IMG/VR virus record: IMGVR_UViG_3300035698_015585
Span: 1-21,617 of that record
Origin: a virus
Length of the DNA stretch: 21,617 nucleotides
Reading direction: 5' to 3' (one strand)
Part shown: positions 14,679 to 21,617 of the stretch, piece by piece
How positions within the stretch are numbered: position 1 is the first letter of the stretch
Layout: each line of letters opens with the position of its first letter
Notes under the pieces: model-generated
Told to the model about the DNA's origin: nothing
Databases searched by the model: none
Seen by the model: only the letters and a program-made list of their open reading frames with translations
Position numbers and translations under genes: made by a program

Positions 14679-15248
14679 TTATGTCGCTGAAGCATCTAGA
14701 AACAGCACTTGATCTTCCTTATAGTATTCAAGTAACACTTCAATAAAAGCGGGATCTGAAAGCAACTCATTAACATAAGGCTCGACTTTGAGCTTATGTT
14801 CATTTTCTATTGTAGAGTTGTATTTTTTCACGTCATTGATGCCCAATGCTTTAGATATATTGAGTTTGAAGTTTTTATCCATCGCAATGTATGTTGGGTT
14901 GGTAAGGTCTCTACAGAAATATGAAAGTGGCTGGTGATGAAGGTCGCCTATTGATTTGAAGTTCTTCCAATTTTTCCTTTCAAACCAAGCAGCAAAATTG
15001 TCAAATTTAAAGTTGTTATATTGCAAATGGTGGTAGCAGACTTCAATAGTAGAACCTTTCCACCTTTCCACCACATCTCGAACAACAATTATTGCTTCAT
15101 AATCGTATATTGAATCTCTTATATAATTGCCATTTTTCCAACCCATTCTCATTAGATCGTGCGAAACGCTTTTGGATGCATTCTTAGGTATATCTAACCA
15201 CATCTTCCTTTCAGTGTGGTTAAGATAGCAATTGCCTGGAAAGTTCAT
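14679..15248 (-). CDS. Sulfotransferase-like protein
   Basis: The 189-residue protein has the two nucleotide-binding signatures of PAPS-dependent sulfotransferases. WLDIPKNASKSV at 17-28 resembles the 5'-phosphosulfate loop (P-K-N-A-S-K-S). VVRDVVERWKGS at 55-66 resembles the 3'-phosphate motif (Arg57 and Ser66, one residue wider than usual). A transferred sulfate would go to a sugar or protein hydroxyl; the acceptor is unknown. It is short compared with typical members (about 250-300 residues), so the C-terminal subdomain is reduced. Its ATG overlaps the FkbM gene stop by 4 nt (ATGA) with no clear ribosome site, indicating translational coupling. An alternative is a sulfotransferase-fold protein without activity. 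Family assignment is moderately sure. Confidence 0.72.
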   Translation of the reverse strand: MNFPGNCYLNHTERKMWLDIPKNASKSVSHDLMRMGWKNGNYIRDSIYDYEAIIVVRDVVERWKGSTIEVCYHHLQYNNFKFDNFAAWFERKNWKNFKSIGDLHHQPLSYFCRDLTNPTYIAMDKNFKLNISKALGINDVKKYNSTIENEHKLKVEPYVNELLSDPAFIEVLLEYYKEDQVLFLDASAT

Positions 15249-15952
15249 AACCCGAAGTTAGCCTTTACTGAATCGTGAACTGCGATGTAATCTGGACCAA
15301 TAAAATCTTCGTCGGTCAGACTATACTCGTGGAACTCAACGTTGTCTGGTTTCAGCTTTCCTAATGTAAAACCAAGTGGTTGTAGGAACTTATAACTATC
15401 AATCAACATCCATTTAGTCAACACACATATAAAACTATATTCAAACTGTATTACTTTTACTTTTCCTTCTTTGAGTGTATTTTCAAACCCTTTAAACACT
15501 TTACCTTCAGCACCTTCAGTGTCAATTTTTAGATAATCAATTTGCTGAATTTGTCTACTTTCAACATACTGATCGCCTGTCATTGTGAGGCCTGTTCTGA
15601 TCTCGCTATCATCAAGTTGCAAGTCAAGAATTGAAGTGCTGAGTGCGTCATAAGAAGCTTTATATCTCATGGGGATTGAGCCAGCGGAATCAGACAAACC
15701 GAAACTGTTTGGGATCATCTTGTCGTCGAGTTCAATGTTGGAAAGCATTCTTCGGTATGTATCTGGTATTACCTCGAACATATGAATATCAGCGTCCGCT
15801 TGATATTGTCTTGTCATGTTAGTCCACTCGCCGATATTTGAACCAACGTCAAAAATGGTTTTAAACTGATTTTTAAATCTTTCTTGGATCCAAGTCTCGC
15901 CGTGCTCTTGAAATTCTCTCGTTGCGTAGGATCTATCGTATACGTGTGTCAT
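15245..15952 (-). CDS. FkbM-family methyltransferase
   Basis: This SAM-dependent methyltransferase probably O-methylates a sugar. In the 235-residue protein, motif I is IFDVGSNIGEW at 33-43 (glycine-rich SAM loop with Asp35). HMFEVIPD at 57-64 gives the acidic residue (Glu60) for the SAM ribose. YLKIDTEGAEGKVFKGF at 140-156 is the diagnostic FkbM segment with Asp144 and Glu147. Its start forms TAATG with the stop of the glycosyltransferase gene upstream and it overlaps the sulfotransferase gene downstream, so all three are one coupled unit. No membrane segment or signal peptide is visible; it acts in the cytoplasm of the infected cell. The substrate is unknown. Confidence 0.92.
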   Translation of the reverse strand: MTHVYDRSYATREFQEHGETWIQERFKNQFKTIFDVGSNIGEWTNMTRQYQADADIHMFEVIPDTYRRMLSNIELDDKMIPNSFGLSDSAGSIPMRYKASYDALSTSILDLQLDDSEIRTGLTMTGDQYVESRQIQQIDYLKIDTEGAEGKVFKGFENTLKEGKVKVIQFEYSFICVLTKWMLIDSYKFLQPLGFTLGKLKPDNVEFHEYSLTDEDFIGPDYIAVHDSVKANFGL

Positions 15953-18669
15953 TATCTAAAAACCCTTGTATCATTATGTGTTACGGATACTGTATTTTCT
16001 TTTTCAACTGTTTGTGACTCGACTGGCTGCTCTGTCTTTTCGACCACAGCAATTTGCTCATTCAATTTGAAGGTGTGATTTCCTATGTGTTCGCACTTAA
16101 TCGAAGTGTCTGCCCAAATCTTAAATCCTAGGTCTCTTGCTTTTTTGCAAAAGTAAACGTCCTCAGAAACGGTGTTGATATGTTCAAGAGCTGACGTGTA
16201 ATAAAAATGTGGGTATTCCATTGTGCGTATTACATTTGCTTTTACTAGACATGCACCGAAACCACATCCAGCAATTTCAACAACACCTCTGTCTTTGAGC
16301 ATCTCGTAAGGAATGTTAGTCATACCGCCAGACGGCGTGTCCATATACAATTCAACTGTATGGGTATTTGTGATTCGTTGTATGTACAATCCAGAGATTA
16401 CATCCACATCAGCAGACAACATTCTTACGAGTGCATCTTCAGGTAGTACTATATCACTGTCTACCGAAAAGAGATAATCATATCTCTTTGTCCATTCAGC
16501 AATTAAATTTCGAATCTGGTCGATTTGATATCCATAAGCATACTGAAAGTCTACTTTGTATCCTTCTGGGACGGTCATATTATATATTGACTTCATAGTT
16601 TCAGGCTCTATGTATCTATTAGTTGGTATTGCTAATAGTATTGTTTTCACTGTTGCATCCTTTTTATCTTTTTCGTATGAAAGATTGGCATTTTTATTCT
16701 GCTCGTCTCCACTTACCTTATAATCATTGAGTGGGTTTGCATCGTTATAATTGCAGACTATTTCCTTATTACAATAGATCTTTTCTGGTTCTATTCTTTC
16801 TATCAGTTCATAGAAAAGAGGGTTGTCGTGCCCTGATTTCATCCACTCTCCATTCACTTTGAATTTTTCGACATCAAGAGTGGGAAAATATTCTCCCAAG
16901 CATGTCCTGAGATGCGTATACGGAATTTTCCAGTTGAAGTGATGATCTCTATAAGATCTCGTTTTCTTTACTTCAATGGGATAATCTTGAGCTATCAGAG
17001 GTATGTTATCTGCAACGGACCACATTGACCCGTAAGTAAATTCATAGCCCTGACCATAAAGGTCGTTGTAGTAATGGAAGATTGTATTGTTATTTATAAG
17101 CCAATCGTCACCGTCTAACAACATCACAATGTCGTCTGGTTTGCAACCACTCACCGCTTTGATCTGATTTGCGATGGCACCTTCATTTTCTTCATTTCTA
17201 ATCAACTGAAATTTTGATTTTAGATTGTGTGAAAGAGAGTTGATTGTCTGTTGTGCTATTTCGAACGAGTTGTCGTCCGAGCAATCGTCAATTAAAATGT
17301 GTGTATAGTTGTCATAATCCTGCTGGGCAATTGAAAGAATATTCTTCTGAATGTACTTTTCAGCGTTCCAAAACGGAGATATTACTGAAATTCTTTTCTG
17401 GTTGTTGAACGATCTATACTCTTTTCTGACTGGCATTTCGCTAGTTCTTCCGAACACGCGAGAAACCTTGTCGTTGATGCGAGTGACATTTTGATAGTCT
17501 TCAACGGAGAGAAACTCGTCATTGATCTTATATAAGAATTGCTTCCATTGAAGAGCAACTGTATCCCATCCGTAAACATCCTTGATGACATCGCAGTAAT
17601 TTTGCTTCTGTTGATGAGCATATGGGTTATTATAGGCATTAAAGAATGTAGCAAGAAACTTTTTAACCTGTTCTTCTTTGTTGATGTGAGGAAAAAGATT
17701 GTTAGGCTCAATTGCATAATCAATTTGATAGCACGCAAGATCAATTGCTGTTTCTTCAAGTGCGCCAAATCGTGTTGTTACGATAGGAGTTCTATACAGT
17801 AGAGATTCAAGCGACGATATGCCGAATGTTTCTGGGAAAGCACCTGGGTACAGCATCATATATGCGTTTGCAAGTATTCCTGCAATTTCGTGCTGAGGGA
17901 TTACCCCAGTAAATGTGACACCTAAATCTTTTAGATCTTGACTGTTTGTTAGTTCAGAAACTGTATTTTCCTGAGCATCAGGCTCGGCACCTTCTCTGAA
18001 ACGGTAATACCCACCGATAATGGTCAACCTTGCTTCTGGGATATGTTTCTTAATCTCTGGCCAAATATGTTGTACTAGAGGCAACATTCCCTTAGTTGCA
18101 GATGCATTGTAAACAAAATGGTTCTTGTCTTTTTTTGATATGTCAACTTCAGGAATGTGACAGACAGCGCCGTTGCGAGTTTGAAAGATTGACTTCTTGA
18201 GAACTTCATAATTTCTCTTTTTACCGTGTGCGCAAGTAAGAATATACGAGGTGTGCCAATCAGAAAGAGTAAATATGTGGTCAATTTTACCAGAAATTAC
18301 AAGGTCTTCTACCAGCTGATCGCCTTCTATAAAGGTATCATGAAGCCAGAGTAACCTCTTGTTAGCAGTATGTATGAATGGGTAGTCGTTATTTACAAAT
18401 GGCTCGACAGTTCTCGAAACTATGACCGAATCGTAGGTTTCATTGTGCGACTTTGCATCTTTGTTGTCGATGTATCGAACGTTATCATACGTACCAGCTT
18501 GAGAACGGGAAGAGTCATCACAGTTGTTAAAAACCGTGACGTGAAACCCTAGTTCTGCTAGTTCTTTTGAAATCAGTGTTACAGCGGACTCTGAGCCCCC
18601 AAGACCTTGTTTTGATAGTGTAGTGCCATCATAACATAAGCCGATCTTGTCAATAAGTGCTATTTTCAT
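15952..18669 (-). CDS. Three-domain glycosyltransferase (GT4 + GT2 + GT-A)
   Basis: This 905-residue multi-domain enzyme probably builds an oligosaccharide. Residues 1-380 are a GT-B fold GT4-type unit: QGLGGSESAVTLI at 21-33 and the EX7E motif E280...E288 within FPETFGISSLES. Residues 427-655 are a GT2-type GT-A unit: ISVISPFWNAEKYI, then LLDGDDW at 517-523 carrying the DxD metal site. Residues 676-868 are a third, GT-A-like unit starting ILLAIPTNRYIEPET, with YLFSVDSDIVLPEDAL at 732-746 (DxD at 737-739) and a late VSEDVYFCKKARDLGF segment. The tail from 872 is Glu/Val/Thr-rich linker. It is cytoplasmic, without membrane segments. A late box at 18705-18712 and GGA 6 nt before the ATG support the start. 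Donor sugars and acceptor are unknown. Confidence 0.93.
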   Translation of the reverse strand: MKIALIDKIGLCYDGTTLSKQGLGGSESAVTLISKELAELGFHVTVFNNCDDSSRSQAGTYDNVRYIDNKDAKSHNETYDSVIVSRTVEPFVNNDYPFIHTANKRLLWLHDTFIEGDQLVEDLVISGKIDHIFTLSDWHTSYILTCAHGKKRNYEVLKKSIFQTRNGAVCHIPEVDISKKDKNHFVYNASATKGMLPLVQHIWPEIKKHIPEARLTIIGGYYRFREGAEPDAQENTVSELTNSQDLKDLGVTFTGVIPQHEIAGILANAYMMLYPGAFPETFGISSLESLLYRTPIVTTRFGALEETAIDLACYQIDYAIEPNNLFPHINKEEQVKKFLATFFNAYNNPYAHQQKQNYCDVIKDVYGWDTVALQWKQFLYKINDEFLSVEDYQNVTRINDKVSRVFGRTSEMPVRKEYRSFNNQKRISVISPFWNAEKYIQKNILSIAQQDYDNYTHILIDDCSDDNSFEIAQQTINSLSHNLKSKFQLIRNEENEGAIANQIKAVSGCKPDDIVMLLDGDDWLINNNTIFHYYNDLYGQGYEFTYGSMWSVADNIPLIAQDYPIEVKKTRSYRDHHFNWKIPYTHLRTCLGEYFPTLDVEKFKVNGEWMKSGHDNPLFYELIERIEPEKIYCNKEIVCNYNDANPLNDYKVSGDEQNKNANLSYEKDKKDATVKTILLAIPTNRYIEPETMKSIYNMTVPEGYKVDFQYAYGYQIDQIRNLIAEWTKRYDYLFSVDSDIVLPEDALVRMLSADVDVISGLYIQRITNTHTVELYMDTPSGGMTNIPYEMLKDRGVVEIAGCGFGACLVKANVIRTMEYPHFYYTSALEHINTVSEDVYFCKKARDLGFKIWADTSIKCEHIGNHTFKLNEQIAVVEKTEQPVESQTVEKENTVSVTHNDTRVFR

Positions 18670-18703
18670 TTTATATCCATCATGTAGAATTTAAGGTATT
18701 GGT

Positions 18704-20464
18704 TTATTTATCCTTGCTCAATTTCCTTACCGCGTCAACCAATATTGCAATCAGAGGTATGTAAGAGACCGACTTGACACCATTTTCGTTTGTTGTTACT
18801 AAATCTGGCACAATCTGCTCTAGTTCTTGTGCAATAACACCGTAGCTTTTCTTCTTGTTGTCTTTCCAATTAAAGGAGTATGTGCCAATTTGATTAATAA
18901 TACCAAGACTGTCTATATCAGAATTGAAATTCTCTTTATAATTTGCATCAGATAGAGAGTTAAATTCAGTAGCATTTAATGTGCCAGTTGAAGGATTAAA
19001 ATACAATTTATCTGAAGCAACGTATACTACCTGCGCAACTCCGCTACTAGATCCAACGAAACCTAAAAATCTGGTTGCATCAGTAGTTTCGTTGGTTATA
19101 GTAATACTTGAACCTTCTGCAGCAGGACCTTGACTTCCGGTAAATCCTAAGTCACCTTTGGATCCGGTAAATCCTGCCCCTTGTGAGCCGACATAGCCAG
19201 TGTCACCTTTGGATCCGGTAAATCCTACGTCACCTTTGGATCCAGTAAACCCAGCTGTGCCTTGACTTCCAGTAAAACCAAAGTCTCCCTTGGAACCAAC
19301 AAAGCCAGTATCACCTCGACTGCCAGTGTAACCAATTGAACCTGCATAGCCTAGGTCACCTTTGGATCCAACAAAACCAGTAAATCCTAGTGACCCGGTG
19401 TAACCAATTGAACCAGCATAACCCAAATCGCCTTTGGACCCAGCATATCCTACGTCACCTTGCGATCCAGAATAACCCAAAACACCTTTACTGCCAGTAA
19501 ATCCAAAAGATCCAGTGTATCCTACATCGCCTTTGGATCCAGAATAACCAGTTGTACCTTGACTTCCGACATAACCAATTGAACCAGCATAACCCAAATC
19601 ACCTTTGGATCCATCAAAACCAGTTGTACCTTGGCTACCGACATAACCAATCGAACCGACATAACCCAAATCGCCTTTGGATCCATCAAAACCAGTTGTA
19701 CCTTGGCTACCAGTAAATCCTTGCGACCCAGTGTAACCAATCGAACCGACATAACCCAAATCGCCTTTGGATCCATCAAAACCAGTTGTACCTTGGCTAC
19801 CAGTAAATCCTGCCCCTTGGGAACCAGCATAACCCAAATCGCCTTTGGACCCATCAAAACCAGTTGTACCTTGGCTACCAGTAAATCCTAGCGACCCAGT
19901 GTAACCAATCGACCCAGTAAACCCTAGTTGGCCGCGCGACCCAGAAAAGCCTATCAAGCCCTGTGATCCTGCGAAACCTATACTGCCCTGTGATCCTGCG
20001 AAACCTATACTGCCCTGCGAACCCGCGTATCCCCGAGAACCTATATCGCCTTTCGAACCTGTGAAGCCGAGAGGACCTGTGAAGCCAGTCTCGCCTTTTG
20101 AGCCTGTAAAGCCAACAGAGGCGGCCTCTCCTGCTACACCTTGAATGCCTTGGGACCCAGAAAAGCCTAACGAACCAGTGTAACCCAGTTCGCCTTGGGA
20201 TCCTGCAAAGCCAAGTGATCCAGTAAAGCCGAGAGAACCTGTGAAGCCTATCTCGCCTTTTGAGCCTGTATAGCCAACAGCAGCATATGCGCCCGCTACA
20301 CCTTGAGATCCAGTAAAACCTCTACTACCAGAAAAGCCACTGTTGCCTTTAGATCCGTCAAAGCCGCTGGTGCCCTGTGAACCTGTGTACCCTCTATTTC
20401 CTACAGTATTTACTGCTATTCTAGGACCTACGGTGGTGCTAGGTATCACGATTAAATCGCTCAA
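18704..20464 (-). CDS. Collagen-like fibre protein with C-terminal S74 intramolecular chaperone
   Basis: The 586-residue virion fibre has three parts. Residues 1-21 are a short head. Residues about 22-446 are Gly-x-y repeats, mostly of the form G(F/Y)(T/A/V/D)-GS(K/Q/I/L/R), likely a trimeric collagen-type stalk, broken by inserts such as GAYAAV, GEAASV and GA. Residues 447-586 hold a beta linker and a peptidase S74 (endosialidase-type) chaperone. SLSDANYKENF gives the Ser505-Lys510 dyad, whose spacing of five matches the Ser-Lys pair of phage K1F endosialidase; cleavage before Ser505 would release an 82-residue trimerisation chaperone. WKDNKKKSYGVIAQELEQIVPDLV is the conserved S74 core. The start is TTG (20462-20464) with GGAG 7 nt upstream, 4 nt after the previous stop. 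The attachment site on the virion is unknown. Confidence 0.93.
   Translation of the reverse strand: MSDLIVIPSTTVGPRIAVNTVGNRGYTGSQGTSGFDGSKGNSGFSGSRGFTGSQGVAGAYAAVGYTGSKGEIGFTGSLGFTGSLGFAGSQGELGYTGSLGFSGSQGIQGVAGEAASVGFTGSKGETGFTGPLGFTGSKGDIGSRGYAGSQGSIGFAGSQGSIGFAGSQGLIGFSGSRGQLGFTGSIGYTGSLGFTGSQGTTGFDGSKGDLGYAGSQGAGFTGSQGTTGFDGSKGDLGYVGSIGYTGSQGFTGSQGTTGFDGSKGDLGYVGSIGYVGSQGTTGFDGSKGDLGYAGSIGYVGSQGTTGYSGSKGDVGYTGSFGFTGSKGVLGYSGSQGDVGYAGSKGDLGYAGSIGYTGSLGFTGFVGSKGDLGYAGSIGYTGSRGDTGFVGSKGDFGFTGSQGTAGFTGSKGDVGFTGSKGDTGYVGSQGAGFTGSKGDLGFTGSQGPAAEGSSITITNETTDATRFLGFVGSSSGVAQVVYVASDKLYFNPSTGTLNATEFNSLSDANYKENFNSDIDSLGIINQIGTYSFNWKDNKKKSYGVIAQELEQIVPDLVTTNENGVKSVSYIPLIAILVDAVRKLSKDK
18705..18712 (-). 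promoter_or_regulatory. Late promoter for the glycosyltransferase operon (GATAAATA)
   Basis: Minus-strand GATAAATA overlapping the stop of the collagen-like gene, 36 nt upstream of the glycosyltransferase ATG. It probably drives all three coupled cassette genes at late times. Confidence 0.6.
19127..20401. repeat. Collagen-type Gly-x-y coding repeat array
   Basis: About 1.27 kb of 9- and 18-bp based repeats coding Gly-x-y triplets. The middle is the most uniform: the segment ccatcaaaaccagttgtacc recurs nearly identically at about 19611, 19683 (shifted), 19773 and 19851. These long identical blocks point to recent duplication or recombination inside the stalk. Confidence 0.9.
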
Positions 20465-20468
20465 TTTC

Positions 20469-20807
20469 CTACTCCGGTCTTGTGATAGTTGGGATTATGT
20501 GGACAGTGCCTTCCAGTAACTTTTTCACATTTCCATTTTGATTGGTATAAATTACATCGTACTGGTATTTACCAGGTTCTAGATCGGCGGTCTTTTCAGC
20601 TCCAATGAAAATGTCTAAATCTACTGTTTCACCACCGCCATTTTCTTGTATTGTAACTGAGGCATCAAACAACTTAGCAGATGAATAAACTTTTCTTGCA
20701 CTAGAGTAGAAAGCTAAACCTTCTGTGGTGTTTTCATCTAGTGTAATCTGAAGACGAAGTAGAAAATCAATTCCCTGATCTACATAGAGATTTGCTCTTG
20801 TTGTCAT
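20469..20807 (-). CDS. 112-residue small structural-type protein, unknown role
   Basis: The protein starts MTTRANLYVDQGIDFLLRLQITLDEN and has ARKVYSSAKLFDA (about 38-50), DLEPGKYQYDVIYTNQNG (about 75-92) and LLEGTVHIIPTITRPE at the end. It appears all-beta, like an Ig-type or immunoglobulin-fold domain. Similar small proteins are common beside fibre genes in marine T4-like phages, where their function is not known. AAGG lies 8 nt before the ATG and there is an exact late promoter at 20839-20846. It ends 4 nt before the TTG start of the collagen-like fibre, whose ribosome site lies in its last codons, so the two are probably translated together. An adaptor or accessory role for that fibre is a guess. 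Confidence 0.85.
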   Translation of the reverse strand: MTTRANLYVDQGIDFLLRLQITLDENTTEGLAFYSSARKVYSSAKLFDASVTIQENGGGETVDLDIFIGAEKTADLEPGKYQYDVIYTNQNGNVKKLLEGTVHIIPTITRPE

Positions 20808-20838
20808 TGTGGAAACCTTCTACTCTTGTTGTTAATCC

Positions 20839-20846
20839 TATTTATA
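20839..20846 (-). promoter_or_regulatory. Late promoter for the fibre pair (TATAAATA)
   Basis: Exact TATAAATA on the minus strand, 32 nt upstream of the 112-residue gene; probably drives that gene and the collagen-like fibre. Confidence 0.8.
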
Positions 20847-20910
20847 ACAAATAGCATATCTGTTATCCAGCACGTACGTATGTTTATATAGATATTCAGG
20901 AAAAGTAATA

Positions 20911-21083
20911 ATGTTAAGTTTTGCAGAAGTGCAACATCCATGAAACTTCTTGTATTGCCTGTTCACATATTAAAGATACATGATTTATTGAATGTCGTGC
21001 TTTCTGATGCTACGCCATTCTCGTGCACAGAATTTAAAAACAACATTTGTGTTGTGGCAAATACAATACTGTTTATTAAATAG
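20911..21083 (+). CDS. Doubtful pair of tiny plus-strand ORFs
   Basis: A 10-codon frame (MLSFAEVQHP, with AGGA 9 nt upstream) ends at TGA overlapping the ATG of a 47-codon frame beginning MKLLVLPVHI and ending at TAG 21081-21083. The ATGA overlap and ribosome site look like a coupled leader and gene, but there is no convincing plus-strand promoter, no recognisable family and the strand is opposite to all neighbours. It may be chance. Confidence 0.2.
21036..21055 (-). terminator. Weak intrinsic-terminator-like hairpin
   Basis: On the minus strand ACAACA pairs with TGTTGT around CAAA and is followed by TTTTAAA. It lies about 70-85 nt past the 85-residue gene. The stem is short and AT-rich, so efficiency would be low. 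Confidence 0.3.
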
Positions 21084-21121
21084 GTTTGCAGTAATGTGTA
21101 AAACCTACTTCAGTGGCAAGA

Positions 21122-21379
21122 TTACAAAAGATAATTTACTGTGTCTGGATCAGTCCAGTTGGGATTCAGCGTAAAGTCTGTGCCGTCATAAAAGTACTTG
21201 CCACCTGTCCAATCTTCCGGGCCAGTGACACCTTCATGTAAGACTGTGTCCTCACTGCGGCAGTCACCGATGATAAACTCGGCAGGATCACCAACAGTAA
21301 TTTTGTCAGCTTCGATCAGCAGTGGTTTGTCATCTTCAAATAGGTAGAGGGACAGGTTGTCTTTGGTGAGCGTTTTCAT
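21122..21379 (-). CDS. 85-residue protein of unknown function
   Basis: The small acidic protein begins MKTLTKDNLSLYLFEDDKPLLIEADKI and continues ITVGDPAEFIIGDC, HEGVTGPEDWTGGKYFYDGTDFTLNPNW. It has no signal peptide or membrane segment. Trp, Gly and Asp-rich short motifs suggest a compact beta domain; similar proteins occur next to fibre genes in marine myoviruses without assigned function. AGGA lies 10 nt before the ATG, inside the stop region of the preceding fibre gene, which ends only 6 nt upstream, so the two are probably co-expressed. A role as a fibre accessory protein or assembly factor is a guess. Confidence 0.82.
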   Translation of the reverse strand: MKTLTKDNLSLYLFEDDKPLLIEADKITVGDPAEFIIGDCRSEDTVLHEGVTGPEDWTGGKYFYDGTDFTLNPNWTDPDTVNYLL

Positions 21380-21385
21380 TTGTGT

Positions 21386-21617
21386 TTATCCTTTTATAAT
21401 GATTTTAGTGGTGGCTACAGCAACCCCTGCATAGACATTTGGGTTGCCTGGAGTTTGAGCTAAGGCGCCGGTACCGGTCACGAAGTATTGCTGCGCCGTT
21501 ACCAAGCCTGACTGTGACTCATTTACCGAACCGCCAATTTGCACAGTAGCTGTGGCAGCATCAGCGTAGGCTCCAGCAGAAAAGCCAATGTAGTTCTCAG
21601 TGGTCAGATTTGTTCCT
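21386..21617 (-). CDS. C-terminus of a fibre-like structural protein, cut by window
   Basis: A 77-codon open frame runs in from the right edge and ends at TAA (21386-21388). It reads TNLTTENYIGFSAGAYADAATATV, then IGGSVNESQSGLV, QQYFVTGTGAL and ends VATTKIIIKG. This Gly/Ala/Thr-rich beta pattern with a terminal TKIIIKG is typical of the distal end of phage tail or head fibre proteins of marine T4-like phages. Only the end is visible, so subclass and length cannot be stated. Confidence 0.8.
   Translation of the reverse strand, partial: GTNLTTENYIGFSAGAYADAATATVQIGGSVNESQSGLVTAQQYFVTGTGALAQTPGNPNVYAGVAVATTKIIIKG

Larger units (their letters stand above)
20808..21121. other. 314-bp spacer, largest non-coding stretch
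   Basis: No minus-strand gene is evident here. It holds the late promoter at 20839-20846, a weak minus-strand terminator-like hairpin near 21040-21055, and two overlapping short plus-strand frames (20911-20943 and 20940-21083). Base composition looks AT-rich. I see no tRNA cloverleaf or direct repeat. Confidence 0.7.

Noticed and set aside
15952-18669. Three separate glycosyltransferase genes
   Set aside because: The frame is continuous over 905 codons with no internal ribosome site or start at the domain borders that I could see.
19522-19891. Alternative frames through the collagen repeat on both strands
   Set aside because: Periodic sequence is open in several frames; only the Gly-x-y frame joins a recognised S74 domain.

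Overview
The window is a stretch of the late, structural half of a T4-superfamily myovirus genome. Sequence style suggests a marine, cyanophage- or pelagiphage-like phage rather than an enteric T-even. The evidence is an unbroken T4-order morphogenesis block, all on the minus strand: neck gp13, gp14, sheath terminator gp15, terminase small gp16, terminase large gp17, sheath gp18, tube gp19, portal gp20, prohead core protein, protease gp21, scaffold gp22 and major capsid gp23. Fibre-type genes of the kind seen in marine T4-like phages accompany it. No host gene, rRNA, tRNA, CRISPR array or insertion sequence was seen. Transcription runs from high to low coordinates.

Layout in transcription order. 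At 21386-21617 is the C-terminus of a fibre-like protein cut by the window edge, followed by an 85-aa protein of unknown function. A 314-bp spacer (20808-21121) follows. Next come a 112-aa small structural-type protein and a 586-aa collagen-like fibre with a self-cleaving S74 chaperone domain. A three-gene, translationally coupled cassette (three-domain glycosyltransferase, FkbM methyltransferase, sulfotransferase-like protein) precedes the neck genes. After gp13 and gp14 an extra 418-aa fibre-type protein sits before gp15, gp16 and gp17. Then come gp18, gp19, gp20, a prohead core protein with two dockerin-like calcium-loop repeats, a 79-aa unknown, gp21, gp22 and a gp23 truncated at the left edge.

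The most unusual item is gp17. The large terminase is encoded by two separate genes, 203 bp apart and in different frames. The first ends in a 32-aa N-terminal intein piece and the second starts with a 111-aa C-terminal intein piece. This is the arrangement of an atypically split trans-splicing intein (very short N piece, break between intein blocks A and B), as known for the metagenomic AceL-TerL intein. Splicing would give a 533-aa terminase with all ATPase and nuclease motifs. The gap carries its own exact-consensus late promoter and a perfect hairpin.

Regulation visible in the sequence: most transcription units are preceded by a T4-type late promoter box (TATAAATA, AATAAATA or GATAAATA on the minus strand). 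One exception is a near-perfect sigma-70 promoter on the plus strand in the gp13-gp14 gap, which would make RNA antisense to gp13. The genes together cover DNA packaging, head assembly and maturation, and neck and tail assembly. A plausible but unproven virion-glycosylation function is encoded next to the collagen-like fibre.
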